The position numbers were made by a program, and so were the translations under genes. A DNA stretch of 64,000 nucleotides from Neoceratodus forsteri (lineage: Eukaryota; Chordata; Ceratodontiformes; Ceratodontidae): positions 97,247,501-97,311,500 of the forward strand of contig JADMNL010000028.1 of the NCBI GenBank assembly GCA_016271365.2. The letters are read 5' to 3'. This document shows, piece after piece, positions 34,055 through 45,529 of the stretch. The notes beneath the pieces are model-generated. The model did no database searches. It was given only the letters and a program-made list of their open reading frames with translations, and had not been told where the DNA came from. How positions within the stretch are numbered: the first letter of the stretch is position 1; each line of letters begins with the position of its first letter.

Positions 34055-34290
34055 CTCCAAAATCAAACAACAGTACCCAGAGCAGAATCTTAAACCAGGA
34101 ATCCCACAGGCTCAGCAAACAGGACTGCACCAGTGTGTAGAGGAACTGTTGCCAAGGCCTGTAGGCTATTTGTAATTGTGACTCCCAATCAGACAGCAGT
34201 ACCCAGACTTGAACTCCCAACCCATGAATCCCATAGGCTCAGTGCTTCACCACTGTTTGGAGGAACTGTTGCCATGGCCTTCATACTATT
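34055..34290 (-). repeat. Two tandem tRNA-like SINE monomers
   Basis: Two ~138-bp copies share CAGTACCCAGA, AATCCCA(C/T)AGGCTCAG, GGAGGAACTGTTGCCA/AGAGGAACTGTTGCCA and a following GGCCTT. On the minus strand they have A-box-like GCACTGAGCCTATGGG and B-box-like GAGTTCAAGTCTG. The left copy is more decayed. Confidence 0.55.
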
Positions 34291-35344
34291 TTTAGATCCC
34301 TAATCCAACCTGCCTCCAGAATCCCAGTAACAGAAACATCTGGCCTGACTGCCTCCATCCATGAAATCCCTTGAGAGTCCCGTCAACAAAGGCAGTTACA
34401 TAAGAATATTAGTCTACGAATCTGATACATGGTTAATCAAATAATCAATGTAACCCTAGTTGCTAGGGAAGAATCGGGCAGAGCACTTTGTTGTTTATCT
34501 GCTTCAAGAAACTTTGGAGCTTCTGGTGTTGTGTAATGCGTGCCTTCTGATCAGGTGCACAGCAATGTGACAAAGACATGGATTTGCTGGGCTTGAACTT
34601 GATGACCTAACCCCACCCCTTGCTACCCCATCCCTCTCTGTCCCACAGAACTAGGTGGGTGATTCATTTGTGAATCTCAGTTGCAATCTTATGTGAATCC
34701 ATAACAAAACATGAGAAAATGGTATAGTTCTCCTTGTGGAATGCCACTAGTATTTACTGACTACTCCTGATACTACTGCTGCTTCTAACACTAACCAGAA
34801 TCTAACCCCCAGACATCCAAGGGGCAAAAAGTCATTAATAGTACACACAGCTGGGGCTATAGAACAGCTGGGGAGCCATGGGCACTTCAATGTCATCAAT
34901 GTCTCATTACTGAAGGAGTTGTGATGCCTCATGGGGATTGCTTTTCTATAAAGGTTTTCATCTCTCCAGTGGCAGGCTGGGTGGCTGTATCAGCCCTGTC
35001 CCCCATCTCGAACAGCCATCCTGAGTCTCTGTCAGTCTTCCCCTCCGAGACCGGGCAGGCTGCCAGTGCTGGATGGGCTTCATTAAGCCCATCCCCCACA
35101 TTTTCCACCTGATTTTCTTCCCCAGGAGCAGCACGATGTGCAATGAGCACGCGTGAGTGCGTGCTCCAAATCCACAGAGGCGCCCTCAGCACCACATACA
35201 CCACCCCTTCCCCAGACTACAAGACCGCTCATGCGCTGCCATCTGGATTCCTGCAGGTGGCAGTCAAGTGGTGGGTTGCATGGGCCCCCCACTCCCTGAG
35301 AGCTGTCCTATGGACACTTCAACTTCCCTCTCCCAGCCATCCCC

Positions 35345-35425
35345 CAAGTGACTCAAACCCGGGTCACCAGCGTGGCAGCAGGGTGGCATAGATGCCTCAA
35401 CCCGCCGTGCCACTACTCTGACTTT
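35345..35425 (-). repeat. tRNA-derived SINE head fragment
   Basis: On the minus strand: GTGGCACGGCGGGTTGAGGC with CCGGGTTTGAGTC as B box. A close relative is at 56305-56405. Confidence 0.5.
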
Positions 35426-35698
35426 CTCATGGGGATTTTTATGGTGACATAGCTTTGTTAAGTTTATTCAACATTTTTATCAGTACAGTTAACATAAGTG
35501 CACTTTGTGTTCTTTTAATGTAAAGTCCTGGGTTACAATGGCTCATGCAGTCTAAACATACATTGCAATATCAAGAAATAGTATAATTTACAAAGAAACA
35601 GTTGAAAAATGATCATTGATTATTCATGGACAATGACATCAAATAATTAAACACAGCAGGTGGCATTTTCAATGCTCCACGGGCAGGTGTTTTGAGTG

Positions 35699-35906
35699 GT
35701 GGTGCAAGGCTTGTATCCCATCCTGCACCACGGACTTATACTTCGGCGGGGTACCTAACCCATGTGCCACAACTGCACCTGATTTTGCAATATCAGGTGC
35801 AGTTGCAGCAGTTCCCCGTTTTCTCGCTGCTTGCGCCACATATCTGGCGCAAGCGCCAATACTTTGTCCCCCAGGAGGGGCACACGCTAGACCACAAAAC
35901 TGTGGT
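35699..35906. repeat. Run of four consecutive perfect hairpins
   Basis: Stem 1: GTGGTGCA 35699-35706 with TGCACCAC 35724-35731. Stem 2: CAACTGCACCTGAT 35770-35783 with its complement 35792-35805. Stem 3: GCTTGCGCCA 35829-35838 with TGGCGCAAGC 35845-35854. Stem 4: ACCACA 35891-35896 with TGTGGT 35901-35906. Nothing here looks coding. Confidence 0.75.
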
Positions 35907-36439
35907 TTAAGGTACAGCGCCAGGCATAAGGGATGAGAAATCCTGAATGCCGGCCGGTGATTGCCGCAAGCCCCGTGCGCCATACGTTCAGTGCACCAGG
36001 GGCATGCGGCAGTATTGAACATTTGAAAATCTAGCCCCACGTCTGCTGTTTGGACATGGGTGCTGAAATAATCAGTAAAGTTAAACCAAAAAAGTTGGTC
36101 TAATTTCCCAGATGGATTACGGCACTTACTTTGGAAAAATGGATGCGAGTGCCGTAGTTGTGGCAGAAATTTCTCTAAACCACTGGAAATGTTGCAAATG
36201 CATCTAGCTGTGTGTGAACGGGACCAGACATCTGGACACATCTGCATGGATGCAACATGCATCCAAAGTACAGACTCAAGTGCTACATCCAGTCATTTTG
36301 CGTGTTTAAAAACAAAAATATTTTAAGATGATCTCACATTCAGTGGTAAAGAGCTGCATACAGAACATCTATTAGTTTTAAAAAAGTTGCCTTACCTACG
36401 GATATGCTACATTTAGCAATTCAGCCACAGGACTTCAGG

Positions 36440-36580
36440 GACCTAGGACGTGGGGATGGGTTAGGTAGTTGGATCGAGAATTGGTTGACTGGCAGGATTC
36501 AGAGTGGTCCTAAATGGAAAACTCTCTGATGTCAAGGAGGTAACTTGGGGGGGGGGTCCTCAGGGGCCTTTCCTGGGGCA
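36440..36580 (+). pseudogene. LINE reverse-transcriptase fragment
   Basis: Translation gives WIENWLTGRIQ, then VVLNGKLSDVKEV and GVPQGPFLG, with frame shifts at a G-run (36547-36556). This order matches the CR1/L2 palm region around the GVPQGSVLGP motif. It breaks off at an AT-rich (ATATCT)n stretch. Confidence 0.6.
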
Positions 36581-37687
36581 AATATCTATATATCTATATA
36601 TATAAGGGATATGCAGTGGGGAGCAGTACCAGAGTTCAGTGGCAAAAGGAGGAAAAGAAAAGGTAGTGTGTGTTTTCCTTTTTTTTTTCTATTATGTTTT
36701 TATGCCCCAATTTTTCCCCATTTTTTCTCCCCATCCTTTCTCAGACATGCACATGTGGAGACATGCGCACGATGCGTTCCGAGGCACCCTCCCACTACTT
36801 GCCACCCCCTCCCACCTACGCGACCATCAGACCTCCACCCAGTGGCAGCGGAACTACGGGGGAGTGATGACCTTCCCAAGAGAGGAGAGCAGCCGCTAGG
36901 CCACTCAATCCTGCTCCCACCCTTCCTCCCATGCAGGCTCCCCGACGACCCATGGTCGTTCCCTAACCTGGGTGGCTGGCAAAATGCGAGGTAAGGCATA
37001 GCACCTCAGCCCTCTGCACCACCAGGATGGCCCAGTGTGTTTTGTTCTGAGGGCATAAAAATAGTCAGAGGGTTTATAATGACTTGTGGAGTTGGGGGAT
37101 GTATTTGCTTTACGAGAACCTTTTGTGGGATGGGGGAGTTGTGCCTCTGTGTGTCTGGTCTGGGCTGAAATATCAGAAAAGTAGTGTCGATCAGCAGGTG
37201 GGGGAGATGACTTGAACGACAGGCGGCTCAGTGATATTTTTTGGGGGTGCTTGTAGTTTTGGGGAGACTTGTTTATTTCCATGCTATATCCAAAATAAAA
37301 GACATAGCTGGCAAGAGGTGCCAGACAATCAGGTTTCTTTACTGTCTCCACCCATTTTGTAAGTCAATATAATGTAAGTGCTTCACTGCGTTTCAAATAT
37401 ATAGCCATACTCTGAACTGTATTTGAAGCATGTTGACCTAACTGAAACATGTCGGTGCTTTAAAATTGCATCACCATCTTCACGTTTTCAACTAAGTGCA
37501 CATGTCACTCTTGTTTTAAATAAATCAGCTTGTAGTTATGTCAACATGCTTAAAATAAAATTCTGAATAAGTGATCAATGTAGTGGAAACATTGATGCTT
37601 TTAAAGTGAACTGACATATGACTTGATTGAAAATGCATGTCAATGTAATTTAAATGCATTAATAAAGCTTTTGCACAAAGTATTTCA
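36581..37687. other. Spacer, nothing recognised
   Basis: Overlapping open frames on both strands at 36545-36999 have no domain, and their composition is low-complexity (F/P-rich). Confidence 0.4.
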
Positions 37688-38205
37688 GAACATAAGAAGT
37701 GCTAGCAGAAGGGGACCGTATGATCCATCTAGTCTGCCCATGTGGGCTACCCCCACCCAGTCTGTTTTCCTTTCTACAGTAAGTTTCCATAGTGCTTACC
37801 CCAAGATAGCTTGAACTCTCTCACTGTCTTTGCTGCCATGACTTCAGGGGGCAGACTGTTCCAAGACTCCACCACCCTTTCAGTGAAGAAACACTTCTTG
37901 ATGTTGGTTTTGAATCTACCTCCCTGTAGGCACATGCTGTGCCCCCTTGTTCATGTAAACTAGCTTTCTCTGAAAAGATCCTGAGTTCGTACTGAGTTTA
38001 TTCCTTTGAGGTATTTGAATGTATCAATCATATCCCCCGTCCCTCTTCCTTTCCAGTGAGTACATCTTTGGATGGTTGAGTCTAGACTCGTAGAGTTCTT
38101 GATAAAGTCCATGACTCATCTTCATAGCTCTCCTCTGGACAGTCTCCAGGTGATCTCTGTCTTTCTTGAGATGTGATCTCCAGAACTGGATGCAATACTC
38201 TAAAA
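37688..38205 (-). pseudogene. CR1 LINE 3' remnant
   Basis: It begins with the reversed tail (GAACATAAGAAGTGCTAGCA, GATCCATCTAGTCTGCCCA). It continues through CACCACCCTTTCAGTGAAGA (antisense of the FFTERVVN-type C-terminus) to CTCCAGAACTGGATGCAATA. 5'-truncated; no intact frame. Confidence 0.8.
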
Positions 38206-38729
38206 GTTTTACTTAAAAAAAAGATTTAAACATTTAGGCTGGAACTTAATGCACTGCTTGTGTCCATATTTCTGATGCTTCTTGCATCCAGGGAAATGTG
38301 TCAAGATATGTGCATCATATTTTCAAACATCCTGATGTATTTGCAACACTTGAGTCAGTTTGCAGCAAAAAAAAAAAAACACGTGTCAAAATTTGACACA
38401 TGCATCATTATGGGAGAACAAGTCATGGCAACCACATTTGGAAGTTGGACCACCTTTTAGATGGTCTAACAATCTGGGCAGATTTCAATAATCTACATCT
38501 GAAAAACAGATGTGGGTGTTTAAAAAATCTGCTCTTAGTGTTTTGTGTTTCAAATTTAGATATAAAAAAATAAGTATAGAATATTTTTTCTGTGGGCGTA
38601 TAACATTCCTGCAGTAATTACTTGAACTCCATTAGGAAGTATCCACTTCTCACAAGTAAACCCATATCTTCCTTTTTGGCTCATACATGCTACACGTGTA
38701 CTCAGAAATTAGAAGATAATAAATGGGGC

Positions 38730-38885
38730 AGCAGTGTGAGTTAGTGGCAGATGCAATCAGCTTTGGAATGGGAGATCATAGGTTCATATCCAACCATGGC
38801 CACTGACTCTCTGGCGTGACCTTGAGCAATTTATTTAGCCTTTCTGCACTTCAGAGGACTGAGCTGAAGAATAGTGTAGAGACAG
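38730..38885 (+). repeat. tRNA-derived MIR-like SINE
   Basis: GTGTGAGTTAGTGGCAGATG (A-box region), GGTTCATATCC (B box) and the core TGACCTTGAGCAATTTATTT, AGCC correspond to the tRNA head and core of MIR-type SINEs. Confidence 0.65.
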
Positions 38886-39134
38886 GATTTGCCATACAGG
38901 AGATGTTCCATCTCAGTTGAGCTATCCTGGGGAAATAGTTTGTAAGATTAATAAATGACCCAATGCAATTTTCACCATTGTATTATTGGAAACGACTGTG
39001 GACCACTAGGATTTACTGTAACTATACAAGGAAAAAGTGCACCTTGCTCTAAATTTGATGATGGGGACACAGAAATGCCACATGCACAAATCCTATTGTT
39101 GAAGCACAGTCCTCTATAGAAAGGGGAAATAGTT

Positions 39135-39322
39135 TAACCAGGAAAGGCACACTAAGCCAAAGCTTGTTTCCAGGTGCGACCTGGGAGCATAAGGAAGTTA
39201 AGTGACTTGCTCCGGGTCACACAGTATGCAAGTGGAAGCTGTGGGATTCAAACACAGGTCTGGTCTGCTAGATGTTACCAGATTTGCAGCTCAGAGTCTT
39301 AGACCACTGCGCTATACTACCT
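39135..39322 (-). repeat. Full-length MIR-like SINE
   Basis: Reading the minus strand: GGTAGTATAGCGCAGTGGTC (A box), GTGTTTGAATCCCAC (B box), TGTGTGACCCGGAGCAAGTC with ACTTAACTTCC (core), and the tail CGCACCTGGAAACAAGC ending CCTGGTTA. Head, core and tail are all present, so this is the best-preserved SINE here. Confidence 0.8.
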
Positions 39323-39629
39323 ATAGACAACCAGTGTCACGTGTCAGAACTAGGAAGTTAATCAGCCACCATATAGGGAGGCGTAGCTCATCGATATCTG
39401 ACATTATAAATGGCACATTTGCATGCTGCAGTCTGGCCAATTATGATTCCAGTTCACAGTGATCTCTCAGCTTGAACTCAAAGGCTTGGAATTTTGCTTT
39501 GTTCATGCATCCTCTTCTTGTTGCAGCTGCTATTTAATAAATGCTATTATAGTACATGGTTAGGGCTTACGGTGTATGGAAAACAATGGTTTTCCAAATC
39601 TTGTTGTAGGACACTTCAAAGGTTAAAAA

Positions 39630-39679
39630 AAAGTTATTGTATTATCGTTCTGATGTCATATCGATAGTACAACAACTTT
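39630..39679. repeat. Imperfect 18-bp palindrome
   Basis: AAAGTTATTGTATTATCG (39630-39647) against CGATAGTACAACAACTTT (39662-39679), 16 of 18 paired. The GTTGTAC arms recall the palindrome at 40247-40303. Confidence 0.6.
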
Positions 39680-40033
39680 TATCCCTTGAGCTGTTATCTG
39701 ATTGGTGGAAACAGCGCTGGTCCCCAAAACAGTCAGATTAAAATGGGGGCCCCAGTTAGCGAGCGGATGAGGGAGAAGTCGCTTGAGATAGTTTGGAGTT
39801 TTGACATGGACTGCCATAGTCGGCTCCGTGTGTCCAAACTACCAGTTTAGCAATTTTCTTTTTTTTTCTTTTTAAATCACTGGCACAGTAAATCATATAG
39901 GTCATCAGCAGAGTAGAACTTCAGCAAGGACCAGAGTTGGGAGCGGAATGGGATTGTGCCGGGGAGCGGTGCTGTGAACACAAGGTATGACACCTTGTAA
40001 AATTAAAGTTTCTATGTTTTGGGGAGCCATGTG

Positions 40034-40196
40034 CTATATAAAATAGTGTATGGTTGCCCAAACACAACAAGGCTTGTTGCCATCTCAGTGATGTGATGCC
40101 ATCATACGGACCTCTCGAGCTTCGCATATCATCACATCCCCTCGATGGCAACATAGTCTTGTTGTGTATGGGCAACCATACTCTAGTCTATATATA
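40034..40196. mobile_element. ~160-bp palindromic MITE, member 2
   Basis: The left arm has GTATGGTTGCCCA, ACACAACAAG and TTGCCATC. The right arm mirrors it with GATGGCAAC, CTTGTTGTGT and ATGGGCAACCATAC. The inner arms GTGATGTGATG and CATCACATC also pair. The centre is CGGACCTCTCGAGCTTCG, shared with member 1's GACCTCTTGAGCGT. Confidence 0.8.
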
Positions 40197-40246
40197 GTGT
40201 ATAGTAGAGCATTATCCTGTATAGAATTCCATCCCTTTCAAAATGC

Positions 40247-40303
40247 TGTTGTACCACAGTTCAAAGGTCATGGAATGTGATTGTGCCCTTCTGTGGTACA
40301 ACA
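40247..40303. repeat. Palindrome with perfect 13-bp arms
   Basis: TGTTGTACCACAG (40247-40259) and CTGTGGTACAACA (40291-40303), with further pairing outward (ATG/CAT). Confidence 0.75.
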
Positions 40304-40400
40304 ACATTCTGAAACCTCTAGAGACTGCACAAGTCAATTTCATTCTGAAAGCAAAAGAGCCACTATGCACACATTTCATATAATATTATACACAATAACA

Positions 40401-40560
40401 AATACGGGATGAGCAACTTTATACACAACCGATGTGTTCTGCCACCTGGTTTTTTGCCTGATTCCCATAGACCTCTCACGCTTCCTTCTCAAGCTCAGAG
40501 GGAATCAGAACCCCTCTGTGGCAGAACACACTGGTTGTGCATAGTTGCCCATCCAGTATT
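40401..40560. mobile_element. ~160-bp palindromic MITE, member 3
   Basis: The ends AATACGGGATGAGCAACTTT and, reversed, AATACTGGATGGGCAACTAT are followed by ACAACC and GTGTTCTGCCAC in both arms, about 43 bp per arm. The inner GATTCCC/GGGAATC pair too. The centre is ATAGACCTCTCACGCTTCC, sharing GACCTCT with members 1 and 2. Confidence 0.8.
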
Positions 40561-40616
40561 CTCTATGTTCTCCTTTTTTTAAACAATTTTTCCATTTATG
40601 TGTTATACGTTTTAAT

Positions 40617-42776
40617 TGAAAGGCTTGCCTGTAATTCAGTGGCCAAGCAGCCAGCCACTCCCACTTCTTGAGCTATATAAGCAGTTCCTCTCAGCCTCAT
40701 TGTGAAGCATTTTGTCTTTGCATCTGGAGGCTATGTTGGTTTGTCATCTGAGCTAGCTAGGGCCTACCCCCCCGCCTGCTGTTTCTGTGTGTCTCTGCTG
40801 GACTTCAGTGTTTGTTTTGCTGCTTCTGGTTTGTATCTTTCCTCCGGCTGTGTACTTCCCTGTGTTTTGTTTCTTGTTTTTTTGGGCCTTTCCCTGTTTT
40901 GCTGTGTTTTGATTTCATCTTTTGGGGGGGGGGGGGCTTTTATTTTTAAAACTCCTAGCATACTGCTACCTCAGAGCTCATTCTGCTTTCTTTCAGTTAC
41001 AATTCTCAATTTACTGCACTGCAACTGCAAACCTACTCAGAGCTCATGTTACTGCTTTCAGTTACCTACAACTTCAGCCACTGCTGCTGACTGTTTAATT
41101 ACTATTGTACCCAGTGTCTGTGTTTTAACACTGTACTCATTTAACTACTGCTGTACAGGCCCACTTGCTTCCTGCTGCTGCATTGTTTACACCCATTCCT
41201 ATTCTACCTTGTTTACTCTGAGGTTAGCTGAAGTTTCTGCTGAGGCTATTAAACTAGCTTTTATATCTGCATGTGGTTTTTGGCCTTTCATCACTTCCTT
41301 GTTTGTCCTACAGGGGACTGGGAGGTGTTTGGGAGAGTCATAGCCTATGTGGTTAATTAATTTTGTTCTAAATCCTGTCTTCGCCACTGAAAATCCTCAG
41401 AGTTTGTCACCTTGATTTGGCTATTCATGTCTGGCTGGCTTGACCCTAACTCAGTGCTGTTTACTTGCTATACAGTTGTTATGCAGGTCCACCTATTACT
41501 ACTACTGCTTACTGACCAATCAGGTCCACATTTGCTTAAGCAATTGTTGCTCCTTGCTTATGCAAACCATTGCTTCATGCCTAGTGCCATCCCCTCGGCT
41601 TTGGCCTGGGATTCTACTGCTCTCAATCTGCATTCGACCTTGCAAGGTCTCAGCACTCAATGCTCATTACTATCTCAGCATGCTGTGCTCATTCAGTGCA
41701 CCAGCTCTGCAACTCTCAATTCTGGGGCATGCCAGCCATTCTAATCTGGCGCAGATTCCTGCAGCCGACGGTCTCGCTCTGCATTTAGTCCGCATCAAGT
41801 GTGTCCAACTTGGGGTGGGATCCTTCTCACCTGGCCCATAGCTGGGAATGTCCTCACCCCGGGCTTGGCTTTGGCTGCCTGCTACACCACAGCAGCTCCT
41901 GGTGTAGAATTTAAGACTAGCAGTGAAGGGTGGTTATGACGATCTCCTTTGGCTCTAGTGTTCCACTATAACGGTTGGCCATTGACTTTAGTGGTTTCCC
42001 CCTAGCAAGGCACCTTCAACGCATTCTCCCCATGACTGCCTCTGGTTCACCTGGTTTGATTTAAGGTGGGTAGGCCAGGTGAGTGCCTCAGCAGTTGTTG
42101 CTTTCCTCCTGTGCCTTGGATGCTCGTATTGTTGCAGAGTTTTCTCGTAACCTTCCACGACGTTCCCGCTAGAGGGTTTGAGTGAGAGCCTTCCTCCAAA
42201 TTGGAATATTTTCCACCTCCCTTTAATTGGGTTTTCCAAATTGCAGCTGCAGAGCCGTCACTAAATACATTTTCCCAAGCCTGGAGGGAAGGTGACCTAG
42301 GCCTTGGATCCCCAGAGATTTCCTCCTCCTAGGGTTTTTTTTTCTCTCCTCCGTTGCCCCAGGTCATAACACTTAGCATAGTTTCCCCCTAGTTTCCTTA
42401 GGTGGGTTCCATGGTTGGATGGAGGCGGAGGATGTCCTGCCATTCCCTCTTTCCTTAGGGGATCCCCTTCTCTCAATGCAAGCCATCACTATTCTTCTCT
42501 ACTATGTTCCAGTTACTGCTTCTACGTCACTGTTACTGCTTGCTCATACGCATCATGTTGCCTCCTGTGGGGATGATACTACATTTCTTTTGGGGATTCC
42601 TAAGGTACCTTTAGCCATCGGAACCATCCCGTGGTGCATCTAGGGGCAGAACCCTCTCCAAGAGTTCCTTGCTTCGTACCCCTACAGGGTGGTAATTCCT
42701 CTGGAATAGAGTGCGAACGGCCACAACCAAAACTAACAGTTACACAAGCATAACACTATACTGGCTGCATAGGTCA
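40617..42776 (+). repeat. LTR-like unit, long copy
   Basis: Starts TGAAAGGCTTGCCTG and ends CATAGGTCA, i.e. TG...CA boundaries as in an LTR. The following GTGAAT is repeated after the second copy. A TATA box (TATATAA, 40674-40680) lies ~60 bp in. The interior is CT-rich. The 213-codon open frame at 40702-41343 is Cys/Leu/Phe-rich without any motif and I do not believe it. No gag-pol, primer-binding site or polypurine tract is visible between copies, so LTR is only the best guess. Confidence 0.5.
40674..40680 (+). promoter_or_regulatory. TATA box of LTR-like unit
   Basis: GAGCTATATAAGCAG is identical in both copies of the unit, about 60 bp from the start, where an LTR promoter would fit. Confidence 0.45.
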
Positions 42777-42782
42777 GTGAAT

Positions 42783-43116
42783 TGAAAGGCTTGCCTGTAA
42801 TTCAGTGGCCAAGCAGCCAGCCACTCCCACTTCCTGAGCTATATAAGCAGTTCCTCTCAGCCTCACTGTGAAGCATTTTGTCTTTGCCCCACCATCCTCC
42901 CCCCATCTCCAGAGGCAGTGCTCTCCTTAGGGGATTCCTAAGGTACCTTTAGCCATGGGAACCGTCCCGTGGCACCTCTAGGGGCAGAACCCTCTCTGAG
43001 AGTTCCTTGCTTTGTAGCCCTACAGGGTGGTAATTCCTCTGGAATAGAGTGCAAACGGCCACAACCAAAACTAACACAGTTACACAAGCATAACACTATA
43101 CTGGCTGTGTAGGTCA
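42783..43116 (+). repeat. LTR-like unit, internally deleted copy
   Basis: The first ~105 bp matches 40617-40721 and the last ~190 bp matches 42592-42776. About 1.8 kb in between is missing. It begins TGAAAGGC, ends GTGTAGGTCA and is followed by GTGAAT, as is the long copy. The head-to-tail arrangement with only 6 bp between copies is odd for a retrotransposon. Confidence 0.6.
42840..42846 (+). promoter_or_regulatory. TATA box of second LTR-like unit
   Basis: Same TATATAAGCAG context as in the long copy. Confidence 0.4.
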
Positions 43117-43188
43117 GTGAATATTTACATACATAATTCACTGAATTGAGCATGGGGGAGTAGTAAAATAACTTTTGCACTTTCTACC

Positions 43189-43223
<35 letters not shown>

Positions 43224-43226
43224 TAC
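43189..43226. repeat. (AT)n(AC)n microsatellite
   Basis: ATATATAT followed by ACACACAC, about 38 bp. Confidence 0.95.
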
Positions 43227-43289
43227 ACCCCTCCTGATTGTGATTGTCCACCCTTTTACAGATTTTGGTGTCATCTGCAAAAAGGCATA

Positions 43290-43700
43290 CCTTCCCCTTC
43301 AGTTCTCCTGCAATGTCAAAAAACAGAGTTCTGCAGAAAGTGGAATTCTGCTGGTGAACATTTTTCAGGATGGGAATTCCACTTCCAAAATGCTTTACAG
43401 AATTCCTTTATTAATTCTACATAATTCTGAAAAGCATTTTTATGTAAACCACAGAATAATATTCCTTGACTTATGTAATTATGTAATATGCATGATATTT
43501 TTTGCAGTTTGTGAAAAATGAATCCATGGGGTATGTAAACTGTGGAATACTAGTCCCCAGTTTAAAAAAAAAACATAATTTTCAAAATTTTAGAATTCTG
43601 CTTGCAACATAATTCTGTGGAATTTGGTTAAATTTCTGAAATTCCACAAAATTCCATCAGAAGCAGAATTAAAAATTTCCACAAAGCTCTCGAAAAACTC
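43290..43700. mobile_element. GAATTTC-family AT-rich MITE
   Basis: Carries AGAGTTCTGCAGAAAGTGGA, CAGAATTCC, TATGTAAACCACAG, GTATGTAAACTGTGG and AATTTCTGAAATTCC. The paired AAACCACAG and AAACTGTGG blocks suggest the same internal structure as the member at 25325-25693. Confidence 0.5.
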
Positions 43701-44454
43701 TTAAAGCTAGCTACATCTCACTTTTTTTACGTCAGTATTGATTTTGGTTTTCAAGTGGAATTATGTTTAATTGTTTTGTAAGTTTCCTGCACTTTGTTGG
43801 CATTAAACAATAACTGCAGTTGTCAGTGAATGTAAACTACAGATACACGAGTTGTACTCACTGGTTTACATGTTATTGACATTCAGTGATAACTGCGCTC
43901 AGTATTTACCTAAAGAATAATAAAATATACTTTCAAAACACATTGAATGTGACTCTGCTTGTCAACCTGTATAAATATGAACAAACACAAGAAATGAAGG
44001 TTGTTTGTAAAGCTTTTCTACAACACCTGGTAGCAATTTTGTGGCATATATCAAATACGCTCTGTAGAGTAGCATGGTGTGGTCAACTACATTTCAGTGC
44101 CCTCATTCAGAACCATGTGTAATGAACACATGAGTAGTCATCTGGGGGTGTCTATGCACCAGTGGAGACTGGGTACGTGCAATAGGCATATACCTGGCTC
44201 CTGTAGGTCCGCACACACAGACAGGTGTACGGGGACAAATGCAGGCCCCCTGGGGATCTGCACTTCTGCAGCCAGAAGGCTCCAGGGAGCCTGTGGTTTT
44301 GCAGTCAGAGGTACTAATGCATTCTGTATGAGGTATCTTGCTATATAGCATTATCTGCTAGTACATGGCTTTCTATGTGCAGCTGCAAAACTGAAAAAAC
44401 TGCTACCCCTTGAACAGCTTGTTTTCCCACCCATATGTATTGTAACCTCCCGGG

Positions 44455-44528
44455 TTGTTCCTGAAAATAGGCAGCGTCATTGTCTAGTGCACCTATCCAG
44501 TCAACAAAAAGTAACTAAATAAATAAAG
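44455..44528 (+). repeat. SINE 3' fragment
   Basis: CCTGAAAATAGGCAGCGTCA, TTGTCTAGTGCACCTATCCA and an AAATAAATAAA tail match the tail of the 13131 SINE. Confidence 0.5.
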
Positions 44529-44639
44529 TTTCTAGATCTGCTGCTAAAACCATGATACCCACACTGCAACAGAACTTCTGGCTGCGTAACTGCAGGGTCC
44601 AAAGGGGCTTGCCCTCCTGGAGCCAGAAGCTGGTTTGTA

Positions 44640-45020
44640 TGTCTTACGCCTGTTGCTGAATCAGCAAAGGCCGCTCAGAGGACTGCACTTCTGCAAACAG
44701 AAGTACTGTTGCAATTTTGGTAGCATGCATTTTGTGGCACTTGCGCTTCTGCAGCCAGAGGTTTGTGTATATTTCATACACCGACGGCTGCAGAATGCAG
44801 GCTCGTCAAGTGTGTGTATGTCTTACAGTCTGTATTATTACCTGAGGCTATGGAAGTTCAGGCCCCATAATGGCCTGTGCTTCTGCAGACAAAATAACTC
44901 TTGTAGTTTGGGTGCTATGGATTTGTATGTCCACCTGCAGGGGCCTGTACAGAAGCAGTGTTGTGATTAGAGTATCGTTGATTTATATCTGCAGCGACTA
45001 GTAAGTGTGCATGACCTGCA
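44640..45020. repeat. Degenerate tandem repeat, ~100-120 bp period
   Basis: Recurring blocks: GCACTTCTGCA(A/G) then AACAGAAGTACTGTTGCAAT, GCGCTTCTGCAGCC, TGTGCTTCTGCAGAC then AACTCTTGTAGTTTGGG. Each is followed by GGTAGCATG or GGTGCTATGG-like words and a TTTGTAT. Similar words start earlier at ~44258. Unclassified. Confidence 0.45.
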
Positions 45021-45529
45021 GTGCAAATGCTGCATATACAAATCCATGAAGGTAGCACATTAGTACTACTGCATTTGGGTCATCTGGAAACAGCTGTATG
45101 TTGTTTGCCTTACTTGGTGATGACTGTCTTTGGTTGCTTGTGCAGTCTTGTCCTTTTGCTGAGTGGGGATGGGGAGTTAAGGTTGGAAACTTTTAACACC
45201 ACATTTCCCTACTTCTGTGATGTTAAGTTGAACCCCCTCACTGGTGCATTAATGCAGTTTTTTGCAAAGAATATACATTATATGTGTTGGACCAAGAAAG
45301 GGTATCAAAACAGTACCACTCTTTGCATTTCTTTAAATCCATTCCTGCTATTCAAACTCCTTCCACTGTCTTTCATTTGTGCACATCTTTCTATATTAAC
45401 AATGTTTGATGCTTCCCATTCCTTTCTTCCTCACAACAAATCTATGGGGGACTCCTCACCATACATATGCTTCTGATTTAGCACCCCCTAAGCTTATCTG
45501 GGGACCAGGCATTTGAGGTGACTTCACCA

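Noticed and set aside
40702..41343. 213-codon open frame as a membrane protein gene
   Set aside because: Hydrophobic and Cys-rich because the DNA is CT-rich; no motif, includes a G-run, and lies inside a repeat unit.
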